Assembly (NCBI GenBank): GCA_029204225.1
Contig: CM055106.1
Location: 50,723,325 to 50,787,324 of the forward strand
Direction: 5' to 3'
From: Diphasiastrum complanatum
Taxonomy: Eukaryota; Streptophyta; Lycopodiopsida; Lycopodiales; Lycopodiaceae
Length of the DNA: 64,000 nt
Below are positions 26,063-37,504 of the stretch, in pieces (position 1 is the stretch's first letter; every line of letters begins with the position of its first letter). A model generated the notes under the pieces. The model saw only the letters and a list, made by a program, of their open reading frames with translations, made no database searches and was not told where the DNA came from. Made by a program: the position numbers and the translations under genes.

Positions 26063-28200
26063 ATTTCACATAGTCCCCCTTGACAAAGCAAGACCAAACC
26101 TTTTGAACCCTTTGTTTTATAGCATAACAGGTAAAAATAAAATTGCATGAAATCTTACAATATAAAGTATAGTAAAAATGAGACAAGTTTCAAGATGCTG
26201 CCACCATCCCACAACACAAAATCGCACGAGTTAGTATAGTGGAAAAGACAAGTGTCGCAACCGAGCATCAATTGTTATCCATGTCCAAAACCAAACTCAA
26301 TACATGACAGCTTGGATAGCAAATATGTAATTATAATCCAACCTTTCCTACCAACAATATTGTTATAGTAATACATATCACCTTAACACAACCGTATCAA
26401 GGCCTACACCATACAAATCAGTATGAGGACAAGAAATTGGATTATATATGTAAATACATACTAGAGTACAAGAAAGAACAGTAATCAATCATCATTATTA
26501 AAATGGGTATAATTTCTAAATAGTCGCTATGTATCAAAGTAGATCTAGGCCATACTGACCATTTAGACGTCATATGTGTTCCGAGAGCGTCTATAGACTA
26601 TGGTAAGTAGTAAGGGCAAATCCATGTCATACCAACCACCTGAAATTATCATCCCATATCTACAAAACTTAATTGCATAGCTAGTCTTGTTTTATTCAAT
26701 TTATAGTTTTTTTTATACAAGGTAGGGTTAGCCTCCTATGGTTGGGTTGTGTCCCTGCTAGGGGTCATGATCCTATCGTTTTCATAATAACTTGTAACAC
26801 AAGTTTTCCCCAAAATCAGAAAAGGACCTCTATGTGCAAACTCCTTATTAAGTATGAAAAAGTAGCCTTGGCAAGGCTAAAATGACTTTCATATGAAAAA
26901 TTGATAACTTTCCAAACATGAATTATAAAGACTACATAACAACAAAAACTTTGAATATTGATTGTGACTACTATGAATACTCAGGGTGCCCTTAAATAGT
27001 GATCTAGGATTATTGATATGAATAGTGTGAATACTTAAATATTCACGGATGCACTTGAACCCTTGCCAATGTATAAAAATTTAAAATAGTACATATTTCA
27101 TGATCAAAATATTATAAAATGAAAATACCTATTTATTAGCAAAATTATTTCATACAAAATTCTTAATCTTTTTATTTCCTAAAAATCTTGATTCTACTAT
27201 TGTGAAAAAATTTATATGTGCAAATGATTGTGATAGTGTAAGCCCTTGCAACTTAAAATGTTAAAAAGATAAATGAATGATTCGTCAATAACTTGTCCAT
27301 TATTCTTTCACAAAAAGGCTAAGAAATGCACTTGAATAATCCTCAAAAAAAGAAAGATGATTTTACTAAATAATTTTTCTTTTTCAATCAACAATTTCAA
27401 CATCCCGGAGACAATATCATGAAGTTCTGCTTTTATCTACTTATGAGATTTATCACATATCTCAAACAAGATTAAATTGTATTATGAAGTTTTTAAATTG
27501 AAAGAGTATTTTTTAATATATTGATATTGAACATGTTCAAATTTTCCATGTTATGTAAAACATAACTACAAAGGAAAATAACAAAAATTGTGTGAACTTC
27601 TTTACTTGCAAGTTATGCCCGCATATATTTGTTTTTTATAAAGATTTTATCTACCATCCAAAAGGCCTAGATTCAACATATCATTAATTTGACAAACTAT
27701 TCTTCACATACCCCTTCAAGACTTATAGATTAGCGACTTGGGCATGTGCATGTGCAGGCAACTTAAGTGATTTAAACAAGCTACTCTCAAGGCAACCAAT
27801 CATTGATCAAATTTTCTTGCTCCCATTGTCCCAATTATCCATTTACAAAGTGAGTTGACTTCAACCATTTAAAAAGTGAGGCATATAATACCTTGTGTAG
27901 TTTGCCTAGCATGGTATGTTTTACCACTCTAGTGAGTCTTTTTTCCAAAATGCACGCCCATCCTTGCTTCTAATCATCACCTTGATCCAGGTAATCAATT
28001 GGCTTGGTCTTTTCCTAGCATGTCTTGTTTCCAATACTTGCCACACCAAAGATTCAAGGGTGCCACACCAATATTCATAACACCCTTGTCCTACCAAAGC
28101 AATCGCCAATGAAACAGTACGACAACGACAACAACTCATAGAGCATTGCTCGTATGGTACTTGAAACAAGACTTGTGAAGCACACAAACAAACTTTAACA
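26063..28200. other. AT-rich intergenic DNA, nothing recognised
   Basis: No open frame above about 60 codons outside 27.9-28.2 kb and no clear retroelement motif. A minus frame at 27921-28229 has no domain. Confidence 0.45.
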
Positions 28201-28216
28201 AACTCTGATTGAAAGG

Positions 28217-29455
28217 TTGTACAATGCACATGACTATAGTCATCCTCCTGAACAAGGAGTAGAGGGACAGCGGTTTAGGCCTATAGCTAGTCCATGTCTA
28301 GCAATGTATTATCCATATGCTTTCTCCCACAGAAAGCTATCATTTGTGGAAGGCTTTTTGGACAAGCCATACACCATGCCAACGATTGTCACGGTCAGGG
28401 GAAGGCGCCCGGACCCTATACTTAAACAACCATCCTAAAAGGAAAGGAGATCTGATTAAAGTGACCATTACCAGTAAAATGGAACAATTCAACCCTATCA
28501 CACCACTAAGTCTGCAAAATAAGCCAAATATGGATAAAGCTAATATCAGAAAACGGACTTAGGAACTCCTCCTTATCAACAAGCTCACACAGATACATTG
28601 AGAATTGAGTCGAGTCAGAACCGTGATTCTAGTCCACATCATCTTTCAGATAGGGATGACTGAAATTTGGTTTCATCATACTCAACCTACGAAGGAAAGT
28701 TTTGAGAGAAGCCTCAGACCGTCCTAATTAATATCCACAGGGCAGTAAAAACTGCTTCGGATATATGCTTGTCAAATTTGTTCATCACAGGCATGACTAA
28801 TCCGAAACCACAAGCAATGTTATCAAAATTAGGACACACAGAAAAGTGCATGTAAAAAAATAACGTACTGCGAGTTTCCAGTAAGTCCAGCAAGTACCAC
28901 ATTTATCCAAAAAGGGACAAGGGTAAAACACGTTCAAATGTTCACTGAGATCATTTCTCAAAATGAATGAACAATGCTGGTACCTGGAAACAGAAGCCTC
29001 AGACAGCCCTGCTCGTAAATTCATTGTTTATCCACGAGGGTAATGTCCATCAAGTGTTTTCTACAAAAGCTAGTCTTGAAAATTGGCAAAAATGTTCATA
29101 TTTACAATGAAATGTGCTCATATTCTATGGGTGAGTATAACATTTGCTTTGGCATTCATAATGAGAAATTATATAATCATCGCACATCTCATGTATATGA
29201 TTCACGTGGAATTCTTTCATTGTAAGACCTAATCTTATATGTATGTCTTTTCGGGGTTTTCATGAGATACCAAGCAGGACAATGGCAATGAAACAGACTG
29301 TAAAAAAATCATTTCCTTGATGCGAAAACCAAATCTAATTAGATGTGTGCAAATTTCCCGTATGTGCAAAAACGTAGCTTCTGAGTAAGCGAAATCTACC
29401 ATGGTCAAAAGCAGGCCTCACCCGAGATGAGGGAATTTCATTCGTCCAATGAAAG
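28217..29455. other. Short open frames, no recognised gene
   Basis: Contains a 73-codon plus frame at 28217-28438 and a 75-codon minus frame at 28797-29024, neither with a known motif. Base composition is more balanced than at 26-28 kb, so decayed coding sequence is possible. Confidence 0.3.
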
Positions 29456-29456
29456 C

Positions 29457-29662
29457 CTATTTGTTGGTGAAATTGTGAAGTTTTCCGGGGAGAAAAGAAC
29501 CGCATCAGAAAATCCATGCATCTCAGAACAGGAAAGATTCAACGAGATCCAGGTATATGCTATTTGTTAGTGAACTTGCGAAGTTTTCCGGGGAGAAAAA
29601 AAACCGCAACAAAAAATCCATGCATCTCAGAACACGAAAGATTCAACGAGAGCCAGGTATAT
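29457..29662 (+). repeat. 103-bp imperfect tandem duplication
   Basis: Two adjacent copies (29457-29559 and 29560-29662), each beginning CTATTTGTTRGTGAA and containing GAAGTTTTCCGGGGAGAAAA and CCATGCATCTCAGAACA. They differ at roughly ten positions. No coding role is evident. Confidence 0.85.
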
Positions 29663-30689
29663 GGGGCAGTTTCCAGAGAAGAATCAGAAATGTCCTGGCT
29701 GAATATGATACCTCTGAAAGTCCACAGTGCTTAATACTACTTAATTTTGTGAATGACATGCTTGACAAAAATGTGATCGCACTTTAGAGAGGTTACATGG
29801 TTACAAAACTTCACTTTTGTAACGTGAAATCGTCATAGGTAATAAAAAGACAATTAACTTTCAAAGGCCACGAAGAACATTCAATTCATGAGCAGCGACT
29901 GTATTTAATCTATAGAATGTACATGGCGTTTCCCGACCAACGAACTACATACTGCCCATCAATCAAAATAACCATGAAAACATTTCTGCAGCGCCTCAGC
30001 CATTAAACCATAAGACATTAGATAATCCTTGATATTGGTAAGAAGCGCAGATAAAACAGACTGCCCAGCGGCGCATATGAACGAGATCGAACACGACCCA
30101 TCATTACTGAGAAAAATCTGCCGTCAGCTCAATGCAGAAAAATAGTTTAGAGACCTAAAAGGTGGAGAACAACCCTGGTTAAAGCGAAAAGTTTGACGTT
30201 TAAGCCACTGGATAGGCCTACATGCAGCTTCGAAATCAAATCACCCCCAAGTGCGGATTTTTGAAACAATAAATATTTCCAATTCAGACAACTCTGCTTC
30301 GCATAGGAATCTAAATGACATGACCTACTCAAATCAATTAAACCCTCTTAACTCTGCTCAACTGATGACAACGTATCAAAACACTCAGAGACCCCCTTTT
30401 CAGAACATCCCTTGGCATTTGCGAGAAATAAGCAATCCCTACAGAAGTTAGTTAAGAACAACTGCCGATTTGGAGGGTCATACGGCTCTTCTTATCATGG
30501 GTAACTGTCATCCCCGGGAAAATATTGAGGATATTAAGCAGCAGCATGAATCAAACCATTGTGAAACAGGAAACACAAATTAAACAACAGAAAACTTGAA
30601 GATGGATGCAAATAATGACGAGCTGAAACGCAGAGAACAAAGATCTTTCAACTGAACGTTCAGGTTGAAATAATTCAGAGAAAGCAACC

Positions 30690-30870
30690 CTCCTTTGATA
30701 TGGTCGTCGAGTAGCGAGCCTGACTAATAACACCCTACACCAGCGGCCTTGCTAACAATGTGATCGAAGCACGCAGTGCGTGCATAGATGCTTTGTACTC
30801 GCCATCGCCGCTATTATCTCTACTAGGGTTTTCAATGTGCTCGTCCAACATAAGCAGACCCTAAAATCGA
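30690..30870 (-). promoter_or_regulatory. Possible 5' end of a plant gene (telo-box and short leader), minus strand
   Basis: On the minus strand AAAACCCTAG (about 30818-30827) is a telo-box-like element common near plant transcription starts. It is followed by ATGGCGAG and, slightly downstream, a short frame MHALRASITLLARPL with the Arg/Leu/Ala/Ser make-up of an organelle-targeting peptide. A nearby frame continues ARYSTTISKEG. I found no downstream exon of a known family, so this is only a candidate first exon. Confidence 0.2.
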
Positions 30871-31463
30871 AGGCCAATATATTGCCCCTGTGCAGCTCAA
30901 CCTTGTCCATCTAACGGTCCACGTACATCCACCTTCATGCAACCCATCGTCGAGGACCTTAAAGCTTGTAGGTTTTTGGCCTAGGGGTGGTTTAAGACAA
31001 AAAGTGAGGGGTGGGGGGAGGTGTCCATCTTTAAAAGCACGAAGTGGTCTTCCACCCGATCTACCTAATAGCCATTGAGAGGGCCATTACCACATATAAT
31101 CTGAGACTATGGCAATGGAGTGGTGGAGGCCATGTGCTGGCCTGGGACCAAATTATGTGTGATATGACATTCCAATGGAATAATAAACCAGTAATTGCAT
31201 TTAGTAAGAATTCTTTACGAGTTATCTCACTCGTTTCTTTTTCAAATGGACAACAAGACTCCACCACCACTAAGAATGCCTCAAGATCACATTATACGTG
31301 GTAATGGTCCCCCCAATGGAACATTATCGCACATAATTGCACTTAGCATAAATTTTAGGGCATCTATCTCAAGCGTTTCTGTTTTTAATCTGCAAGAATT
31401 TATGAGGCCTATAATATGCCATATAATATAGGCCCCAAAGGCTTTAAATTCTTAGCAAGGTAT

Positions 31464-31862
31464 TCAATTATGGATAGGGCAATAATCAACAACGTGCTTA
31501 TTGCCCGCACTTGCCCGCACAAAATGTTGCCCATCTCCTTGTTGTTGCCCCCACGAATGTTGCCCTTCTGCCTCTTGCCACCAGCGGATGCAAAGCCCCA
31601 ATGCAAAGAAGTACCATTGTTTTTTTTTCAGATGGGCTTCATAAAATGTAAAAATAAAAAAATTCATATACAATACATTTGGTATCAGCTTCGACAGTCC
31701 ACTCTGAAAATTCATTCTAATAGTATCTTCACCTTCAATTTTGTGGGAGCTGCTATCTCCAAGGTGAACGAGTTTGTTGGTGTTGTAGGCCGAATAATCG
31801 ATGAACCATTCTCGATGGCTTATCATATGTTGCGTTGCTCCATAATCGAGGAGAGTGTACAA
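31464..31862 (-). mobile_element. Ty1/Copia protease fragment
   Basis: A minus-strand fragment reading YTLLDYGATQHMISHREWF, then VHLGDSSSHKIEGEDT and a LIPNVLYM end. This is the aspartic-protease segment of a Copia polyprotein, with DYGA in the place of the usual DSGA. Gag and integrase are not clear around it. Old, truncated. Confidence 0.7.
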
Positions 31863-32835
31863 GCTAAAGCAAGGCTCGATCGCGCCCTTCTTCTGCCATA
31901 TCTACAGCTCACTCATCATCAATCTCCATCTCTGTGGAAAACAGAAAGCATGCATTTATTGCTGGAATGGATCTTCCAGATACACGTTTTACCTCAAACC
32001 ACTCGGGTTTTAGCTTACTCTGAAAACCTCAGGCATGGCTGCGCCGCCTTTCACAGCACCAATCTTCTCCCTCCCCTGGCACGCAATAGCCATCAAGACA
32101 CCCAATCGTTGTCATCTAAGGAATGTCGTTGGATCGACTAGGACAATTCTCTAGCCATGCACATAAACCTTGATTACAAATTTAGCTTTGTGGAAGCATC
32201 TTAGGTGAGGTATTATAGAGCGATAAATTGACAAGATCTATCAATCATACAAGTAGTTTAATCAACTAACAACCAATAACCATAACATCAATGAAAATGA
32301 GCATTCAAGATGACATGCACGACCTAGGTTATTGGAACAGAAGTTATTCGGTCATGAAGAAAATACAGTCTGAAAATGCATGCAGAGTCGTGATCTTCCT
32401 AAAATAATACTCTGTGATAACCGAGAGGAAGATCAAAACAATTGTGCTTTGAAGGTCAACTTGATCGATTGATCAACAGTGAGCTGATTGAATGTTCGTG
32501 TAATTGGTAGATGGAGATTATTGTAGTAACTTGTTAACTAAAGCAACTGATAAGTCGCTGTATATATACACATGGCTAACCGATTAAAAGAATGACTAAT
32601 GAGTAATTTACAAATAGGATTAAGGCACTACATGTTGTTGGCAATCGCACTCGGACAATATCTGATTCAGTTGGAGATTTTGTCCGGTCGTGACAAATGT
32701 TCTGTTGAGCCGCCAATTTGATGATATCGACTTTTGAGAGTTGGCACTTACATCGACTTTTGAAGAAGTCGGATAGTCGACGTCGAAGGTTCGTCGACAA
32801 ACTTCGATGTCGGACTCAGAAGTTGGACAAGGCTG

Positions 32836-32902
32836 AGAATTTGAAGACTTCGGACAAGTTGGAGACTTCGGACAAGTTGCAGACTTCAGACAAGTCGAGT
32901 GC
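32836..32902 (+). repeat. 18-bp minisatellite within a TCGAC-rich patch
   Basis: About three and a half copies of an 18-bp unit like GACTTCGGACAAGTTGGA. The surrounding 32.7-32.96 kb is unusually rich in GTCGA/TCGAC words, also seen in the Copia RT fragment at 34 kb, so it may be part of that element's noncoding region. Confidence 0.7.
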
Positions 32903-33119
32903 TTGCTCTCATGTCTTCAAAAGTCGACTTTGGCTCAGAACCATTTGTGGGAAAGTCGATGTTGGGCAAGTCGATGGAAGATTGTCATTTTCCTTGTATT
33001 TCTACAGGGTATGCGACTATAGGAATATTTACAACAACATAATGAATGGATCTAGATTAGCAGAGATAGAGAGAGAGATAGGGATGGAGAGGATAGAAAT
33101 CCAACAAATGTAAGCTTTT

Positions 33120-33965
33120 TGGGCAATATCGGATATGTGCAAATAGTGAGGTAGAGAGATCCCTAACAATTAGTTCAGTGCACAAGTTCGATATCTATTT
33201 TTTGGAATATTCTCAAAAATATTCTTCATGGAATATTAATTTCAAAAAAATATTCCTTTTTGTTATAGCTGTAAAGTGGCTAGAATATCCTAATATTCGA
33301 CAGCGTATTTATTTCATGATTTGTTCTGGTGACACGTGTTCAATTCAGAAAGTGTATAAATATCAGTAACATAACATTTTTAGTAATTTTTTCATTCTAC
33401 CGCTATTTAGGTTGCACATATCGTTCTTTTGTGCAGTTTCTTGAAACTTTAATATTGCTTTTAATCACTGCGCACATGTTCGATACATACAATTAATCTG
33501 GTGCTTTTTTTTTTTATTAATATTACATTAACACAATGTCTTTAGCTTCATGTAGGTCTGATCCAGATATCGTGCTCTCTTCATTTCTTGATGATTTTAG
33601 TATTATTGAAGCTAGGGAGTATTTCATATCGTTGTTTCATTCTTTTTTTCATGTTTTTGCTACAACTCATCAAAATAGACACGTGTTCTTTGAGCCTTAC
33701 AAGACGACAACGTGGCTTTCGAACCTACTCAAGCAAATTTTGTTGGAAAGAGGTGTGTGAAAGATAGGTCAAACTCGAAAAGAAAGGAATTTGAATAAAA
33801 AGAATTCGAACGACAAGAAAGAAAATTTATCGTGCGCAGCGGAATAAACTATCTTCCTCTTTCTTTATGCATGACTACACCTATCAATTTCGAACAAAAC
33901 AATAGTCATAGAGATACTGTTATCGAATGATAAGGATACGCGCGCATCTGTTCCTTTTCTTCGAT
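33120..33965. other. No gene recognised
   Basis: A short plus frame at 33536-33760 (MSLASCRSDPDIVLSSF...) has no identifiable domain. It may be leader or LTR-flanking sequence of the adjacent Copia fragment. Confidence 0.35.
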
Positions 33966-33968
33966 TGT

Positions 33969-34800
33969 TCAGAAACACTGGTCCTTCGACAATTTGAGAC
34001 CTAGTTCCATTGGTGAGAGAGCTAACTTGCAATTAACCAGATTATATCTGACTAACATATTGTAGATGTACCTCTGTTGAGTAATGTAGATCGACTTTTG
34101 ATTTCTGTCTCTGTAAATTTGAATACCAAGGCAGAAATGAGCTTCGCCCAGATCGGTCATGTCGAATTTAGAGAATAGCATTGTCTTAGCTTCTTTTATC
34201 AAATCGATATTGTTGTCGAAGAGCAATGTGTCGTCCACGTACAAAGTGATAATGATAAAAGACTGTTGCACTGTCTTGAAGTAAACATTCGAATATGAAG
34301 AGCTTGGTGTGTAGCCGTGATCAATAAGAAAAATATTGATCCTTTGAAACCATGCTCGAGCAGATTGCTTCAAGCCATAAAGTGCCTTATGGAATTTACA
34401 CACATGATTGTGTTTACCTTCGATAATATAACTTTCGGCTTGCACCATGTAAATGTCTTCTTCGATAACTCCATTGAGATATGTTGTTTGTACATCCGTT
34501 TGGTGTGTTTCTAAATCTGCTACAGTTGCAAATGATAATAAAAGTCGAATAGAAGAATGCTTGACTACTGGACTGAAGGTCTCAGTGTAATCGACGTTGT
34601 ATACCTGAGAAAATCCTCTGGCGACAAGTCGAGCTTTCCTTCTGTCAATGCTTCTGTCTACTTTGTACTTGACTTTGAAAATCCATTTGCAATCAACTAC
34701 GTTTCTGCTAGCAGGTAATTCGACAATCGTTCATGTGTGGTTCTTGATAAACGATGAATACCCTTTATCCATAGCTTCGTTCAGAGATCAAAATCGGGTT
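33969..34800 (-). mobile_element. Ty1/Copia reverse transcriptase fragment
   Basis: The minus strand encodes the Copia RT in order: WIFKVKYKVDRSIDR and ARLVARGFSQ (about 34.6-34.7 kb), a DVQTTYLNG motif (about 34.49 kb), FHKALYGLKQSARAWF (about 34.35-34.4 kb), LYVDDTLLF (about 34.21-34.24 kb, catalytic YVDD), FDMTDLGEAHFCLGIQI (about 34.1-34.16 kb) and SPMELGLKLS. It stops before RNase H. Its TCGAC-rich codon use differs from the gag-protease piece directly to its right, so the two probably come from different elements. Broken; few breaks in the RT itself. Confidence 0.85.
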
Positions 34801-34856
34801 GACTGAGTGCCTCTTCGACAATAGTCGGCTCTTGAACAAGATAGGCTGTAGACTCG

Positions 34857-37504
34857 TCAATATACTTGATAGCTGTTATTCTTCAAAATGGAACAAACCC
34901 CATGCTTAAAGTGGACATCCAATCCACTTTCCAAAAGTTTACCAACACTTAGCATATTCTTGGTGATTGACGGTCCAAAAAGAACATTTTCTAGATCCGT
35001 ACTTATTGAGGATTCTAGATACAAAGAGATGGTACCAACACCATCTATCCTACAATCTTCATCACTTGCAGTAAAGACTAACTTTTTAGCATCATTGAAT
35101 GAGTGTAAAGTTGAGAAAAAGTCTTTTTCACAAGTCATGTGAGAGCTAGCCCCACTATCAACCCATCAAGTGTCTCTTGAATTGCCATTGCTTGTTGGTG
35201 AGGATGTAGATGCCATCAAGAATAGATCTCCTTCATCCTCCTCCTCCTCTTGTGCAAGGTTTCCTTGTTTGTCCTCCTCCTCCTGTGCTCTTTGCCTCTT
35301 GTAGCATTCGGATGCATAATGCCCCTTCTTTTCACAAAAGAAGTTTTATTGCTTTGACTTGTCCTTTGCCATTGAGCTTGATGCTTGATCCTCCTCCTTG
35401 GCCTCCTTTGCTTGATCTTTCTTAGATCCCTTGGTCTTCTTCTTGCCTTTGAATGAGAAATTTACTTTCTCATCTCCATCTTGCAACGATAAGGAACTCA
35501 TCCTAGATTTTGCATGGAGCATCCTTCAATCTTCAGCCACTAGCACACTTGGATGGCAAAACTTTGAACCAAATTGGAGAATTCATTTCCTAAGCCAATG
35601 AGTATCACTTGTACAAGCTCACCATCAAGATCTTCTCTCGAATAGAAACTAATTCTTTGTTGAGAGACTTGATCCTAAGCACATATTCTTGTGCACTTTC
35701 ATCACTTCTCCTCATACTTTGCAAGATCTGGTTTCTTAGCATAAGTACTCTTGAAGTGTTGTTGGATTCATATATAGTTGTTAAAGAATCCCAGGCTTCC
35801 TTGGTCGATGTGCAAGAGGCTACCAACCTCAAGAGGTCATCACTAACATTCATTTTGATGCTATGAAGCGCTAGTCTTGCCTTCTTCTTGTATCTAACCA
35901 ATTATTGTCCTCCAAGAGGCTCATCATCTTCTTCTAGGACAATATTAAAGAGGTTCTAAAGCACTAGGAGTGACTCCATCCTCACTTTCCATATTGAGTA
36001 GTTTGTAGAATTTAACCTCTCACTAGATCCAAGAAGGAATCCACCAATGGTTCTCATCTCCCTAATGACTTGTACTAATGATGTACTTGTTGGCCCTCCC
36101 TAAGCTCTTTTCCAAAATTTTCCTCACTAGCAACTCACTTGATGTTCATAAAGACTCAAGTGGCAAGATCCCCTTGATCTTGATTCACAAGAACTTATTG
36201 GAAGGTTTCTACAAAACAATGCTCAAGAAAACTGGTTTTGATTTGAACCTAGAAACTCACAAAGGATTCACTTGTCTTTATTACCTCAATTTTTACTTCT
36301 AGCCCTCTCTTTGGACTTCTAGTCATAGTTCTTACACTCCCTCACAAAGTTGAAATGAAGATTAGATGAGAGTCTATCAAAGACTTATCAAATCCTAGCA
36401 ATTTTCACCATTTTTGGACAAAAACATGGCTAAATCTCACTCACACTTTTTGATGTACTTTCAAGACCTGTAAAACACTTTTAGAGGACTTTATTTCAGC
36501 CTAGATTGATTAGATCTCATGACACAAAGTCAAATCTAATGAATGGCACACAAACTTGGTAGCTTTTCCTAGGATTAGCACCAAAAATCTCATCAAGAAC
36601 TCACAAATTGGACTTTTATGGACCAGATGAATATTATGCATTAAATGCAGATTCAGAGGTTCCCACATGTGTGGACAGTATGGATTTTGATGGAATCAAA
36701 TCCCCTCACCAAAGTTGAGATTCTAGCTCGCCCTCTCAATACTAGATTCTAGCACCAATACTTGCTAAAAATGGATTTGTTTTTTATCAATGGTTTATGC
36801 TCTTGTACTTGGCTTAGATACCATGACTTTAGGACCAAAAATGGATCTTAGAAAGATCCACAAGTGTGGTGGTTGCTTTCTTAACAATCTATCAAAAAAC
36901 TAGTCATCAAAATGTTGATCTAGATTGGCAATTTGACAAACAACAAGCAATGGCAATCAAATCAAAGATCATAAACTGAAATCCGAGCCCACTTGTGTGA
37001 ACCACAGCTTGCTATATAGCCTTTCGTCTGAGAATGAAGTAGAAATTAACTTTGTTTCATTTGGATCACAAGAACTCAATGTACATAGTGAACTAGCTCG
37101 ACATTGCCAATGAGCTCCAAAAATAATCCAACTTCTATGGAGAGATGGAATACATAGCAAAAGTGACTTCCTTTGTAAATTTAGGTGAATTTCCATCATG
37201 TAATAAGGAATTTAACTTGGCTTTCTTGCCCTAATTTGCAACCCTAGCCTATTTCCTAGAGTCATGCCAAGTAGGTGGCTAGTTGGTCAATTTTCACCTT
37301 AAATCTAGGATGTAGGTCCTATAAACTAGGAATCACTATCAAATTGACTTGACCAACTCATTAGACTTGATCTAACCTATAGTAGGGTAGGTTTTCCACG
37401 TGGATCCATGGCCTCACATGTGTGGGACCCACTTACCTACCTTTTACATGATTATACATGGTTTTTGATCAAGCTAGATTTGCCAATTTTTGCAATTCTT
37501 CACA
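34857..37504 (-). mobile_element. Ty1/Copia gag-protease fossil with 5' LTR
   Basis: Minus strand. The probable 5' LTR is 36824-37504 (TGACTTT...TTCACA on plus), beside a divergent primer-binding site GCTTAGATACCA at 36812-36823. Then leader, gag (35605-35901 and flanks: YKKKARLALHSIKMNVSDDLLR), a Cys-rich zinc-knuckle region near 35.3 kb, and protease near 34.86-35.14 kb (MTCEKDFFSTLHSF, VLFGPSITKNMLSVG). Gag resembles that of the 12.25-17.18 kb element. No integrase, RT or second LTR belongs to it here. Broken; several breaks. Older than the 12 kb element, judging from decay. Confidence 0.75.

Noticed and set aside
31416-32141. 241-codon plus-strand open frame
   Set aside because: Partly antisense to the Copia protease fragment, no motif of its own, and composition fits a shadow frame.
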